Source: Cryptomeria japonica (Eukaryota; Streptophyta; Pinopsida; Cupressales; Cupressaceae). From it: 62,000 nucleotides of DNA. Each line of letters starts with the position of its first letter. The stretch's first letter is position 1. The stretch lies in NCBI RefSeq assembly GCF_030272615.1, contig NC_081405.1, forward strand, positions 157,531,954-157,593,953, read 5' to 3'. Of the stretch, positions 34,091 to 47,055 are shown in pieces. Made by a program: the position numbers and the translations under genes. The notes under the pieces were generated by a model, which saw nothing but the letters and a program-made list of their open reading frames with translations, made no database searches and was not told the DNA's origin.

Positions 34091-35625
34091 GGCCCCCTGC
34101 AACTTTTTGGCATCTTTTCCGGCGAGTGCGATTTTTACAGGTAGGGTGTTTTTTCGGCCACCAGATTTTATTTCCGGCATGGAGAATTTTTTGCAGGCAC
34201 CAGATTTTTTTTCCAGCAAGTTTTTCAAGCAAACTGTATTTTTGCTTGTGATGGCCATATGACCGCCAAATTTATGCCTGTAGTCTGCTAACATCAGCAT
34301 TGTGTAAGCAGTTTTCAGGCCCCTTCTGGGCCCATCCGGAGCACTTTCAGTCTTTTGGCCATATCTTGGGCACACGGAGGTGTTTTTCGACAAACCTTAT
34401 ATCATCAGAAAGCTCTTTCCGAGTTCTGTCCAGATCTGGAGGTTTAATTTTTTTATTTTTCTTTTTTGATGGTTTTTTTGCTGTCAAAGCCAGAGGTTTG
34501 TTTTTGCACTCCAGGAGACATAACTTGAGCATCCGAACTCCATTTTTTGAAAGCTTAATATCATTGGAAGTCTTGTTCTATGCACCTTCCATTCATATGA
34601 TTTTTCTTTCTAGATTCTGCTCCAGGTACATTTTATTTAGTTTTTTTCTTTTCAGCACTCTGGTGAATATCTTGGATGTTTTAGGTCTTGGGATCTCTTT
34701 CTTTGAGTAGGATGTCTCGTCTTTGGCTGTTCTTTTTGTATTTCCAGCCTTATGTCTCTTCTGATCACTATATACTTTTTTTTGTAAGCATTTTCTTTAT
34801 GCAAATGCACTGAGATAAAGTGCCACTATGCATTGTATACTTGGGATCTTGCACATCTTGTGCCTTATTGTACATGCACTACAATATAAAGTGTCATGGG
34901 GGGTTGATGTTAGACTTTGTTTGCCATCTACCTTTGTCACATGAGTGTTCCTTCCATGATATTAGCCTCATTATGTGTTTCAAGTGAGTGTTCCTTCCAT
35001 GACACTATGTACTTTCTCTGCACCTTCGATGTTCCTGGTTCTTCGTCATGCAGTTCTTGTTGGTCATCCTTTTCAATGTACCTGTCCCTCACCCTTGTCC
35101 ACATTATGGGGGAGGTTTCTCCTATTGTTCTAATGCTTCCTTGATTCGTTGGATCGACTCTTTAGGCTTTGGTGTTTTATGCCATTTATATCTTTGAGTT
35201 CATTTGTTTGCCTTTGTTTGACATTTGATTCGAGTAGTGTTATTTGAGGGCACTCATGCAGATTATAATCTTCTCTACCTGATCATCATCTATTTTAGTG
35301 GAATTTCTTCAGATTGACAGTTATTCTTCGACAGTGTTTGTAGGTTCTTCATGTTTCAGTGATTCTTCTGCTCTTATTTAGTTCCTATCTTTTGGAACAT
35401 TCTTGTTTGGAGGCTTCTTCAGTCCTTCTCTTTCTTTTTCTATCTCATTTTGGAGTTGAGTTTTTTCTCATGTGGTTTTCTCTATTTCTCCGGTTCATAG
35501 AGATTTGGTTGTGATTGGGTACCTCATTAGGCCTTGTTGTCGGGACCCAATTTTGCCTTCATCATGTAGTTGCATTTTTTGCCCCATGCATTTAGTTTTT
35601 TTTAGCTACTCCCTAAGTTCATCTT

Positions 35626-35634
35626 AAGGGGGGG
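35626..35634 (+). other. E6 polypurine tract
   Basis: AAGGGGGGG directly before the 3' LTR; E5 has the identical tract preceded by the same TTCATCTT. Confidence 0.88.
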
Positions 35635-35984
35635 TGTTAGAGTTATCTTGTATTAGCTAATAATTATTTATTTAATTATTAGTCTACTATACTCTACGCT
35701 TAAGCTAAACTTAGGCATTTAGTAATATTGTAGGTAATTATTAAATACACATTATCCCTTTAGGGTTTCTTTAGGGTTGCACATATTTAGGGTTGCACAC
35801 ATTTAGGGTTACTAATATCCTTTTATAAGGATTGTATTGTACTTTTTCATTAATTCCCTCTCTGAATGATAATCTTTTTCTTTAGAGCCATTATTGCTTT
35901 TTGCCTTCATTCTTCTCTTGTGACAGGTATTTTGCTTGCAGGTGTTCTTGGGATCTCTGAAGTTGTATTTTCTCAACTTCTTCA
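35635..35984 (+). repeat. E6 3' LTR (350 bp)
   Basis: Matches the 5' LTR with about ten substitutions. The length differs through an 8-base loss and a small expansion of a GGGTTGCACA(T/C)ATTTA unit near 35770-35810. Confidence 0.92.
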
Positions 35985-35989
35985 TTAAT

Positions 35990-38706
35990 GAATGCAAGTA
36001 ATATTTAAATATATGGTAAGATGTTACAAATGTTTAATTATGAAATTTTTAATCATAATTTAAAAGTTAGATCTAATCATGATATTGAAAAAGACTTAAC
36101 TATTGTCTCAGTTGTTCATGATTGCAATAGGAAAGGAATTAGACTCTCAAATCAAAGAGAGTATCATTGGAGAGAGGGATTCTAGATAGTTGGTAAGACA
36201 ACACGATTAAAATAATCTCACCACACTTGCACATAAAGGAATCATTTTTTTTTGTTTCTACAAAATTGAGTGTCAATGTTAAGTCAATCTCTATTATCTT
36301 GGTCAATTACATATTGCGATAGATAGTTTAAGTTGGTTACAATAGTGTATTTCCTTTCAATTTTGTTATTTATAATTGACTATATCATTACTTAGTTTAA
36401 GGGAATGGAATACTTTTATATATTTATATTTATAATTATTTATTTCATAGAAGAATTATTTGAATTATGATTATTATGGTGGTCATGTCATTTGTTTACT
36501 TTCTAATATTCTATATGTATAATTTCTCTAAGTCTTGGATTAGTGATAACAATATTATGCTTCATATTTTGTGAGAACAATAGGTTGTGATGAATTAACT
36601 CTTGCTTAATTAGCATATTGTATTTCTACACAAGAGTAAATTTGTTATAGTATCATATGAAATTTGATTTGAATATGTATTATTTATCAACAATTAAAAA
36701 CTTAAAGATTGCAAGATCTAGACATTATAATTCATTTCTCTTAGTTATCTTCAAGAGAAACTCCTCAGAAAAATGGCATAGAACAACCATAGATTTGAGG
36801 GAAAGTGTTTTTATTTTTAATTTTTTTAATTTATGTTAAACAAGGAAACATGCATGCCATGTAATATGTTGGAGGAGTAAATACCAATGAAAATTGGCAT
36901 AGAGTCATTGAAAATAATTCATTTTCTTGCATCTTGGTAGGTGGAAGAGAGAAGATTGGTAATATCAATCATTTATTATTGTAATGGAATAGAGTGTAAT
37001 ATCAAAATGGATGTGCTTTCCCATACTTATTGATATGCTTTAGTTATTTGTGGATGTTACTAAAATATTTTACATTAGTTTATGAAAAAATGATTTGATT
37101 CTAGAAGGCCTCTATTTTTTTAATTATGTTCTTGAGTTATATCATGCAGAAAGATAAAGATTAGTTTTCTTGGTTCTAGTCCCTTCTCATTTTATATTTT
37201 CAAAATGAGTTTTTTTACAAATATGTTATGTTAGTGACAATGGTAGGTTTGATTTTTCTTTAAAGATAAAAAATTTAACATTATTGATATCATTTATATT
37301 TAGCTATTATATTGTAAACATCTTAAGAGTTTCACCTTGAATTTACCATTTGCATTTAGATGAAATTTTGTAAAGCCTTTTCAAAAGTTCAATTTGTGAT
37401 TAACATAAAATTGTAATCATTTAATTCTAAGATGGAGTAGTAGCTTGAGTTCTAATAATTGACTTTGATTAAATAAAATTAACTATACTATATATGAGTA
37501 TGGTATATTGTCACAAACTATAGGTATCTTCATTTTGCATAACTTTGAAAGGGTTGTGTATTCGCAAATTTTGAAATATAATTTTAAATTTAGTGGTCCT
37601 TACATGTGGTAGTATAACGCTAGATTCAACTCTAGATTCTAGAACCTTCTTTATTAAAGTTGCATTCTTTTGAGTGTAGACAGTTTGATTCCCTAATAGT
37701 ACATGCACACTAAATGTTTTGTAGATCCTAGAATTGGGGTAACGTTACCCAGATGAGTTGATTTCTTGTCTATTTCTTGGATGATTCAATTTGGGAATCA
37801 AGTAAAGAAAAAAGATCATTGACTATCAATTAGTTAATGAGATTGGAGCATTCAAATTCCACTACTCAAATCAAACTTTATGTTGTCTTTATGATCTTAT
37901 GTTGTTGGCCTAACATAAAAAAATATTTTGTATGAATTTCTTCTTTTTTCTTGTAGATGAGAAAATATTCTTGATGTATGTGAAAGCTTGAATTTATTGT
38001 GAAGTCATGTTTTCTTTTTAAATAAATTATTATCTTTCAATTGAACTTGAGCTTTGTGTCCTTTCTCATGAGTGATGTATTTTATGTAATGATTTGTTCA
38101 TATGCTTGATACTTGTAGAAAAATTAATACGACCATGCTTTCATTTGACCTTGCATTAACCATTTTTTAGAAATTGGAATTATTCTATTATCTTTTGTGA
38201 CTACATTTTTGATTCAACCTTTCTCTATTCTCAATTTTGACCTTGGCCTTCACAACTAAATTTTTTGTTTCAAGCTTTTGACTAAAATTGCTTAAGTATT
38301 TCTTCATGCAATTTATACTTGAGATTTTTTAAAATACAATTTGATCTAGATTTTGCAGTTACAATTTTGTTTAAGCCTTTGAGTATTTCAGGATTTCACA
38401 AAAATATTGCCTCTATAAAGGATTTAATGGGATGCTATTTTGAGAAATTTGATGTTATGTGGTTTTTTGATCTAGTATACTTTCATATAATTTAATCCAA
38501 TCTTCAAAAAAAAAATTCTTGTGAAATTTAATGTTAACACTTCCCTATGAATTAATGAATTAATGTTGATGATCTTGATATGATTTTATATTGATGATCT
38601 TCTTATAGTTTATTGTTGATGTGTTTCATTTGAATTTAGTGTTGATATGCTTTCACTATTTTAATGGTGATATAGTTTTATAATTTAGTGTAATACATTT
38701 TCACTT
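35990..38706. other. AT-rich intergenic DNA, no gene seen
   Basis: Very AT-rich with no long open frame, no LTR pair and no clear repeat that I could see. Confidence 0.5.
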
Positions 38707-39150
38707 TCACTATAATAAGTAGCATGAGGCGCTTGTTTGTTATCAGAGTTGGTAGTAAACAAGGGATAAATTATGGCTTAGTTATGAACAATAAGCATTA
38801 TAAAACTATTTGAATTTGTTCTAGTGTCATATGTGAGCAATATGTATAGCAAGATGAATACATTTATTTTCTTGCTATGTGTGTGTTGTATTTTCTTTGA
38901 TGTAAACACAAAGTCATTGATTATGAAAAGTAGTATGTGATGCTTGCTTGCCATCTCAATTGACAATGAACCACAAAGAAACTATGGTCTACTTAATTCA
39001 AATAATTATTGGAAACGAGTCATAAGTATTATGAATTTGTTCATAATATGATTTGGTTTCACATGTGAGTAGGCATGCATGACAAAATGAACATATTTAT
39101 TTTATTTTATATGTGTGATAGTATGTATAAATTTCATGTGAACCGAGTCT
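38707..39150. repeat. Diverged tandem duplication, unit ~215 bp
   Basis: Copy 1 (about 38720-38920) and copy 2 (about 38930-39150) share, in order, AGTAG-ATG--GC-CTTG, a TGAATTTGTTC string, a CATATGTGAG/CACATGTGAG string, and a GATGAATACATTTATTTT or AATGAACATATTTATTTT string. Substitutions are frequent, so it is old. Confidence 0.6.
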
Positions 39151-40690
39151 CTAGTGAGATAGTTGTTAAAAGTGTCACCTGTGTTGAATAAGGACTTCTT
39201 TAGACAATATTAATAAGACTTATTTTAACCTATATGTTTGGGTTGAGAAGATACATTAATTGTTAACAACTTGCACCATGCTTAATGGTGACAACTAAAT
39301 ACAAAGATCTCTAAGTGTTTTCTTGTATGTAATGTGATTCCCTGTATTTCCTGGCATGTATTTTGTTTGTTAGGTTCTCTTTAAATGACATGACACTTGA
39401 TACGCTATTGGCATAGGGATACAAAGGGACCAACCCTATTGTGACATTATCCTATTTGTATCTCCATTCTTCTCTTTGTCATATACATATTTTTTGTAAA
39501 TGTACTATTTTGTTGTCTTTTGGGGAGGATTCAAAACATTGAGTCATTTTTTGTCTCTTCCATGTTGATCCAAAATCACTTTGTTCCTTCTTATGTGTTC
39601 TTCCCTTTGTAATCATAGTTCCACCATATCCAAGGGATGAGGTCAATTCAAAACAATCATATTGATATAAATTATTTATCTTATGTGCATATTGACCCTA
39701 GATTTTTGGATCCATTATGTGCTCTTGCATGCTCTTTTGTGTATCCCTTTTTTTGAGGCATTTCATTATTGTGACATGCTTGTATTTTAATTTATCCTAC
39801 TATTTATGCGATTGATCCTGGTTGGTGTACACATTTAATTTAAGGTGGGAGTAGACACTCATCTATCACACCCCACAAGATTGTTTGTACACATATCACA
39901 CACTGTGAACTTGTTTGTGCTATTATAACACCCCTTTGCAATATTCTATCAAAATTACCCAACAAACAAAGAGTTTTATTGGCCTTGTAATCTCCATTGG
40001 TGTGAAGCTTGCCTAGCATAATGCAACTTGCTAGGCAATGAGGCCTTCACTTGTTCATGAGCCATATAGCACAAGAAAATTTGCTAGCCTTGTGACTCCT
40101 TGTGGATATGGCTCTTAGTAAGTGTTTGGCAATCTTACTAGTCCTAGAGGCCATGAATTGTGTGTATTTGCAACATGATTCCTAGTAATTTTCCAAGGAT
40201 CTTGCTAGCTTAGATGTCACACCTTCTCTCTTTTTGATATGACTCCTAGTGAGAGTTTATGGATCTTACTAGTCCTAGATGACTTTTATTGTGTTGTGTA
40301 TGCTCCAAGTGTGTTACTAATGTTGATAATATTGCTCACTTTGTACTTTCCTTTTATCTTGATATTGTAGATTGACAAGATCCTAAGTCTTTGGGGCTAC
40401 CACCTTGTTGAGATTGGAGTCTTCTTGTCTCTTCAATGTATTGATAAAATACTAATTGTATTTTCCATAATTTATTGAGAGTATGAGCATAAATTCATAC
40501 TCTTGTTAAAGTGGAGGCTAAATTCATGTGTCTTAGATTGTATACCTTTACAATTTCACACTTAGTTTAGATGCACTTTGGCAGTCATACCTAATTTATG
40601 CTTGACTGTGCTCAATTTCAAGATTATATTGTAAATTTGGTGCGTTTTCCTATACATGGCCTTTTTAATGGCTCATTTTTCTAGGACTAA
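39151..40690. other. AT-rich DNA with a short degenerate repeat, no gene seen
   Basis: At about 40087-40290 three degenerate units share GACTCCTAGT / GGATCTTACTAGTCCTAGA strings at a spacing near 80 bases. Nothing else is recognisable. TAA at 40688-40690 is the left target duplication of the next element. Confidence 0.5.
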
Positions 40691-41483
40691 GGTATTGGGT
40701 GCCCATGTCCAGGGTGCCCATGTCCAGGAAAATTGGACTCAAAATTTGAAGAATGAATGCTAGTTATGCAGAGGGCAAGAATTTGCCTTGTTCAGACGAC
40801 CTTCCCCAAAAGTTATTTTGAAAAGGTGTAAGTTGCATATAAATACAACTCCCCCTCTCATTTCAAAATCTAAGTCTTCTTAATGAATTCACAAGAACAT
40901 TCAATCAAGCAATTCAATTGTAGATATTGATTCAAGGAGCAAAGCATCCAAGCACACAAGTTTGTTACAAAGATCATGATCAACTACATTATGTTTTTCA
41001 TGATGAAATGATGCAATAATACACCACTAGACTTCATTATGTCATCATAAATCCTTGTGTGAGATTCCATGCTAAGGGTTTCATACTTGAGGTAATAATT
41101 ATCAATTCAATATTTTCATTATTGTTTAGCCTTTGTCTTCCCTAGGACATGCACTCTTTTTCATCATCATAGTTATTGTAAAGGTGGGAAAACCAACACA
41201 ACGTTTGACTCATGCAAGCCCCTATACAACACAACCCTTCTTCCTCATTTTTCATGTTTGTAGGTTCAAATTTGATAGTGAAAGTGTAACAAAAGTGCAT
41301 AGTGGATTGTTATAGGTTGCAAAAGACTTTTAATAAGTGAAAAATCTTGGACTAAGTTACTGGGAACTCTTGTCTTGTTATTCTTGTTTGAACTCATGGG
41401 AAACAACATTTAAAAGCCTCTTGATTGTATTATATCTCACCTATATTAGTTTCAAAAACCTCCAAACTAGGGCACCCAATACC
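40691..41483. mobile_element. PIF/Harbinger-like MITE (793 bp)
   Basis: Perfect 14-bp terminal inverted repeats, GGTATTGGGTGCCC at 40691-40704 and GGGCACCCAATACC at 41470-41483, flanked by TAA on both sides (40688-40690 and 41484-41486). A three-base TWA duplication and GG-starting ends fit PIF/Harbinger. No transposase is encoded, so it would be moved in trans. The left end carries an internal duplication of GGGTGCCCATGTCCA. The inner 41133-41315 frame is not a gene. Confidence 0.75.
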
Positions 41484-41486
41484 TAA

Positions 41487-44400
41487 TGCAAACACTTTCT
41501 ACTCTAATTTTCAGATCTAGGTTCCTCTTTGTAACTCTCTTTCATATCTAGCTTATTTTGTTTGCTATTATTTATATAATTTTTTTGTTATTATTGAAAA
41601 ATAACATCGTGTTATCATTGACCATATATCATGCAAACACTTTATAGTGTCAATTTCATTGCAACAAAGGAATATAATCCTAGTGTTTACTCTCCTATTA
41701 GGACTGTAGCTGAGCATATTTGTGTCGCAATGCTATGTAATGGAAACTTCAGATCTTAGTTTGCATTCTAGGCCTAGGATCTCATTTCCAAACATATCAC
41801 CAACAAAGGTTGAGGCTAGGTAGAAGGTGCATAGAGTTCCTCCACTAAGAGAGAGTGGGTAGATGATAGGTTTAAGAAAGTTTTTGTTGTAGGTATGAAA
41901 TAAGACCTATAATTGTTGAAAGATTTGGTGTGTATGTGAGGGTGTATGTGAGATAGGGTTGTTTCAAGCTACATATGTTGTGAGTTGTGAGATTATGCAT
42001 GTGTAGAGATTGTAAGCAAGAGAAAGAGCATGGTGTTAACCTTGAGAAAAGTATTAGGGATTTTGGTTCTTGTATGGAGATAAACAATGAACAAGGTTGG
42101 TATTAATGGTATGAAGAGGATGTTGAAAGGTTTGGAGGAGACTAGAGTAGGAGTGGAAAGAAGAAGAGAAGAGGAAAATATGGATGAAGATAAAGAAGAT
42201 AATGAATTTGTAGAAACATATCTTAGTAAAGGCATGGGAGTGTTTATGGCTAAATATGCATGTGGAGAAGAGGTTACAAAAGAGGTAGAAGAGAAGAATG
42301 ATTACATAGATGAAATTGAGTTTTCTTTGGAGGACATAAATTACTTGGAAAGTGTTGAGTATAAGAAAACAAGAGAGATTGGTTGTGGAGCAAGGCAAAG
42401 TAGAGGATGAAAATATAGAAGATATTGTAATAGACGATGGAGAGGTTATGTTGATGAGGTTATGAGTGTAGAGGAGGTTGTAAGAGAAATATGGTGTGAG
42501 CTATGGTGGTGAGAAAGGCAATAAGAGGAGGATAACTAAGAGAAAAAGTATTTAGAGGAGGATTCTATCCTATTTTAGACATGAGTACATGCTAGGAAAG
42601 AAGGTTGGAGAAAAAAATGGTGGAGGAGGACAGTCTGTTTCCTCGCTAAATGTTGAAAGATGCAAAAGAAGAATGATTTTAATGAGCCTATTACACTATT
42701 GGGGTATGTTGTAGGTTGTTTAAAATCTAGAATGATAGTTCTACTACTTAACCCAAATTTGTTAGCCCACACACACACAAAACTTTAATTACCCAATGTA
42801 TCTAATGTAGGAGCATTTAGTTCCACAAATAAACCTGAGAGCATTTTAGGTTTTTTTTGGTTCTAATTCAATTTTGGTTGTGTTTTAGTTGATTTTGGTG
42901 TTTTCTTTAGGAAACAATTTTTATATTAACTTTTAGTCAATTGATGATGCCATATTGTTAAGGGACTTAATTGATATCCATGGTTTCATATTGATGGAAA
43001 AGGGGCAAAAATTGAACAAGTTATGACAAATCAAAGGTTTGGACCTTCTTAGGAACATGTTTGAGGTTTGAGATTTTTTGGGAACCTTGAGAAGCCTTGT
43101 CGGGTTCCCGATTCTTAGTTTGGAATTGATAGGTTGTTAATCAATGTGTAAGTTCCCATTTCTTTCTTTAAAGCCCAATGAAGTGTTTTTTCTAAGTGTT
43201 TGCATTGTTCCTAATAAGGAAAGAATCTCCAACCAAGTTAAACATGAATATTTTAAGTTTTGGTTCATGATGAAGTAGATATTATCAACAAAAAAAATTT
43301 AATATTAGTTTCTAGTAGGGTGGGATTTTTTTATGAGTGGTTTGAGTCCTAGTTCCTAATAGCCTAGGAACAGCTGACAAGAGTCAACACTTAGAAGTTT
43401 TCATGAAGTTCCTAAGGACTGTAAAATTTTTTATGAACTAAAAAATATCAACAAAGGTTGTAAACATTTGGGTTAGAGGTGGGTGGGTTCTAAGAACACC
43501 CATAACCCCTAATGGTTTTGGTTTCCACTCATACCCTTGACAAAATGCATACAAGATTTTACAATAATTTTTTGGGAGTTCCTAGTGAGCCTAGAATCAT
43601 TGACAAGGAAGAAGACTCAAAGTTATAGAAGGGACTAAAAACCTAATAAGGAGACAAATGGCTAAGGAATTGCAAATATTAAAACCTCAAAGAAGGAAAA
43701 GCTAGATTAGTTTCTCGCAATGGTAGAAACTTGAGAAGACTAAAGGAGTTTTTTGGTTCCTACTCAAAGTGGAAAATATAACGAGGAGCAAAGGAAGAAA
43801 AAGGGTGAAAACTTTCATGATTCCTAGAGGAAAGGGAGCCCTCAATCCTATGCAGGTTCCTATCAAAGTAGGAAATCCTGACTGAGAGGAACTAGTTCCT
43901 AGTTCTTGGTAATTGTTGATGAATTAGGAAGAGTGATCGCTAAAATAATTAGGTATCTCTAAGGTATGTAGGATTTATTGATAGAGTTCCTAATGGGTAT
44001 TAAAATGCCGACTGAATTTGTGAAGACCCAAAGTGTCTTAGAAGACCATTTAAATGATGACACATTGTCGAAGGAGATATTAAGAAAGGTGATTATTCAA
44101 TTCCATAAAAAATGGTTGATGATTTAACTCATTATGAAGGAAGCATACAAAGAATAAAATGATTCTAAAAATGGATCTTTAGTCGATTGAGAAGAGGAAT
44201 TTTAGTTGAGAGCCCAAGGCATAGATCGAGAGAGATTTTGGGAAGACAACAAAAAAGACTAGAGGGAGATCACTGATAAGGTAAAGGTGATATAAGGATA
44301 GAAAATAAATAGTTTTAGGAAGAGTCCTCTTGAAAGGATTCATCAGTTATAAAGAGAGTGTGAGATATAGGTTATATAGAAATGTGAGTAAGCTGGCTTG

Positions 44401-45436
44401 GAGATTCATTGGCCTTGATAAGAAGCATTGTAACCAGAATAATATTATAATGTCTTAATTTGTGTATTGTATTATTGAATGTTGCATATTAATAAGATAT
44501 TATGAGTTTTATTATGATTGTGTATATTTTAATTGAATGTAAATTTGTTATTTTGAGAATTCGATGTTGTATTGGCTATGAGGTTGGGTTCTTTGATAAG
44601 ACCTCTTGACCCTGTTTTGCATCAAATTCACTAATATTCTATTGATTAATAGTCTATATTGCATATTTTTACCTATTAGAATGGGTCTATAGGAGCTATG
44701 GTTACTTTGTAATGTCATTCCTTATTTGAATAGATTGTTTATTTCACTTGGAAGTCCATGAATTGAGAAATTAAGGTAAGTTACTTCTATTTTGTATCAA
44801 TATAATAAGCATCTCATGAGCCTAAATATTTGTTAAGGTAACATGAGATCCAAATGAACCTATTTTAGAGGGTTAATTTGGATACTTACATACACACCCC
44901 AAAAAAATCATATGTAAATCAAAATTCTCTTCATGGTGTATTTTTTAAAGGCATTGAGATGGACAAAGAAAAGAAAAGGATAGAGCTAGGAGGCAAAATT
45001 TGGTTACGTGTGGTCATAATAAGTATTCTTATTTACTTCCTATTCCACTAAATGATAAAATTGCTTCATTTTCTAAGGATATTTCTTATTTACAAGCACA
45101 AAAAAAGGAATCAAACATTGATCAATAAAATTGAAATACATTTGTGGAGCTATTACTAAAGAAGAAAGAATAATAAATAAATAAATAAAAATCAGCAATT
45201 ATACATATTATTAGTATTTTAAACTTCTTCTTATTAATGATATGCAAGACATTCACATGAGGATGAAGAACTTGATGCTAACTATTAGGATGATAATAAA
45301 CTCTTGGATGGTGATTTATCTAATTTCGTTGCTTGAGACCTTTAGCATTCTTATGCTTTTCTTATTTTAACATTTAATTTTTTTCTTATGTATCCTTACA
45401 TATTAACATTTTATTTATTTCATACTTATTGTGCAC
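41487..45436. other. AT-rich intergenic DNA, no gene supported
   Basis: The stretch 42087-42410 has a 107-codon open frame (charged, Glu/Lys-rich, for example RRREEENMDEDKEDNEF) with overlapping frames on the other strand. No family is recognised and I do not call it a gene. 43000-44300 is richer in G and holds scattered GTTCCTAG strings, perhaps a decayed element, but no domain is readable. Confidence 0.4.
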
Positions 45437-45444
45437 CTCTTATG
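45437..45444. other. hAT-like MITE target duplication, left copy
   Basis: CTCTTATG, repeated exactly at 45740-45747 on the other side. Eight bases is the hAT superfamily length. Confidence 0.85.
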
Positions 45445-45739
45445 CACGAGGGTTCACAATCTAGGTAATATTATATCACGTGCATTCATATTGGGGGGTT
45501 TAATATCCCAAAAATGAGGGTACAATATATTGCCTATTGGTGAAAATAGGGGGGTTTTTAATTCGGGCTATGAAAAATGCAATATCTGGTAAAAATAGGG
45601 GGGCTTTTAATTCGGATTGTGTATTGGGAGGGGGTGAAGAAAAAGGAGTTTAGGGCAATATTTTTGAAAATAGGGAGAGTCTTTAGTATTCCATGAACGC
45701 ACATGATATAACCCAAGTTCACTAAGTGAAGCCCCCGTG
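45445..45739. mobile_element. hAT-like MITE (295 bp) with G-run repeats inside
   Basis: The ends are inverted repeats: CACGAGGGTTCAC on the left and, read inward on the other strand, CACGGGGGCTTCAC on the right. The similarity continues inward through ATATCACGTGCATTCAT and ATATCATGTGCGTTCAT. A perfect 8-bp duplication and CA-starting ends fit hAT. The interior holds repeated GGGGGGTTT-type units near 45494, 45550 and 45597 (the last two within AAAATAGGGGGG), which could form G-quadruplexes. No transposase is encoded. Confidence 0.85.
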
Positions 45740-45747
45740 CTCTTATG

Positions 45748-46007
45748 TTGGTTTTTCCTTATATATTATGCTATATACTTTTTTCCCCATCTTTCCTTAT
45801 AATTCCTACTTATTCAATTCCACTATTTCTTGTACACCTTTATTTTATTCATAAAATCCATGTCTTCTCATGTTCTTTGTTATCTTATATGTTCCTAGGT
45901 TGCATGTCCTTGATGTTCATATGCCTTTTATGCTTTATGTTTATTGACTAACTCTTATGCTATCTACATTCCATGATTATTGTAATGTTCCTAATATCTA
46001 TACATAA
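45748..46007. other. Short spacer, no gene seen
   Basis: T-rich. The 45745-45951 frame is a string of hydrophobic codons from T-rich DNA. TCATC at 46008-46012 is the left target duplication of E4. Confidence 0.5.
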
Positions 46008-46012
46008 TCATC

Positions 46013-47040
46013 TATAAAGGGGAAAATTAGGTGACTTGGCAATTTGCAACATAGAAGGAGAAATCAGGTGACTTGGCAATTTGCAACATAGAAGGTGAAT
46101 TAAGACTAAGTATTGGAAATGAAGACAAATCTGAGAAAACAATGAGTTGTAAATTTAGGATTTCGTTGTGCACCTAGATCTAAGAAGTATGAGATGATTC
46201 AGGACTACTTTGTGAAAAATGCCAAAAGTAGCAAGGACAAGGATGCCCTCCTCTTGGTCCTCCAAAATTTTCGATCACCAAAAAGGGTTTTTTCATCTCT
46301 GTATTTGAAGCTTATGCCAAGAGTTATAGCTATGCACGCGTTTTATGCACACAGAAGGAAAGGGAAATGTGTTGGGGATAGGGGTTTGCCTTTAGGTCAA
46401 ACCCCAGTTTTGGAATTAACCAAGTGGTTGAAATAATGTAATTGAAATGACTGAAATTAGAAATCCTCCTCTTTGAGGGGATGTTGAATTGTTTGAAAAT
46501 GAAATTCTTAAATACCTCCTTGTAAAGTTTTGCTTGCCTCCACATGGAATTAGGATGATGATCTCCTCTTAAATGCTTGAAATCTTGACTCTATTACTGC
46601 TCCAAAGCTTGAAGGAAGGCTGAAAATTCTCAATTACTCTTGAATGCTTGAATTCTTAATCTCTTGAATGCTCAATGTTTGCTCATGAATGTAATTGATG
46701 AACAAATGAGAGGGGAAATCCCCTTATATACTTGCCCAAAGGGAAAATAAATTAATTATCCGACATGAGCCGACATAGAGAGGGTTTTCCCACTCAAATT
46801 TGAGATAGGTCAGGGGGTCCAAAATAGGTCCTCATTAGGGAGGACCAGGGTACCATGCCCTGGTCCTGCCCTAGTTTGGGGCAGGATCAAGGTGGAAATG
46901 AGGTACATCTTTGAGATAGATTATATTTTTGGCATGTATGAGCATAATCAGGTCTCCGATCAGGCCAAGGGGTGCAAACACTAAGGCAAAAACCCAAATG
47001 TGATAAAAAATTGCAAGGGGTACAATTTTAGAATGCTACA
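46013..47040 (-). repeat. E4 3' LTR (1,028 bp, minus strand)
   Basis: On the minus strand it starts TGTAGCATTC and ends near TTTATA, where CA has apparently decayed to TA. It holds a 41-base tandem duplication near 46030-46100 and lacks about 180 bases present in the other LTR. A hairpin GGGGTTTG/CAAACCCC lies at 46381-46405. A second one, GACCAGGG/CCCTGGTC, lies near 46846-46866. Confidence 0.88.
46381..46405 (-). repeat. E4 LTR hairpin
   Basis: GGGGTTTG (46381-46388) pairs with CAAACCCC (46398-46405). The same hairpin is in the other LTR at 54705-54729. On the minus strand it lies about 330 bases downstream of a TATATAAGG-like TATA box (near 46725-46734), so it would be in the R-U5 RNA. 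Confidence 0.7.
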
Positions 47041-47055
47041 TTCAGCTCCCACTTT
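47041..47055 (-). other. E4 polypurine tract (minus strand)
   Basis: AAAGTGGGAGCTGAA on the minus strand abuts the 3' LTR. It is less pure than in the other elements. Confidence 0.6.

Larger units (their letters stand above)
32819..35984 (+). mobile_element. E6: Copia-like non-coding LTR retrotransposon (3,166 bp)
   Basis: LTRs of 325 bp (32819-33143) and 350 bp (35635-35984) with TG...CA ends and a perfect TTAAT target duplication (32814-32818 and 35985-35989). The primer site TGGTATCAGAGCC at 33144-33156 is the standard initiator-tRNA-Met site of plant Copia elements. The polypurine tract is AAGGGGGGG at 35626-35634. The 2.5-kb interior has no gag or pol, so the element would depend on another element's enzymes (a LARD- or large TRIM-like type). 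E5 is a related copy with the same ends and interior landmarks. A GC-rich segment at about 33520-34090 is absent from E5. Confidence 0.92.

Noticed and set aside
33567-34262. 231- and 189-codon frames in E6
   Set aside because: Overlapping frames on both strands in C-rich DNA; compositions are repetitive and no domain is visible.
42087-42410. 107-codon Glu/Lys-rich frame
   Set aside because: Purine-rich DNA gives such frames by chance; no promoter, no family, overlapping frames on the other strand.
41487-45436. Host gene in the 4-kb unassigned stretch
   Set aside because: No exon-like run of codons, splice pattern or domain could be supported on either strand.
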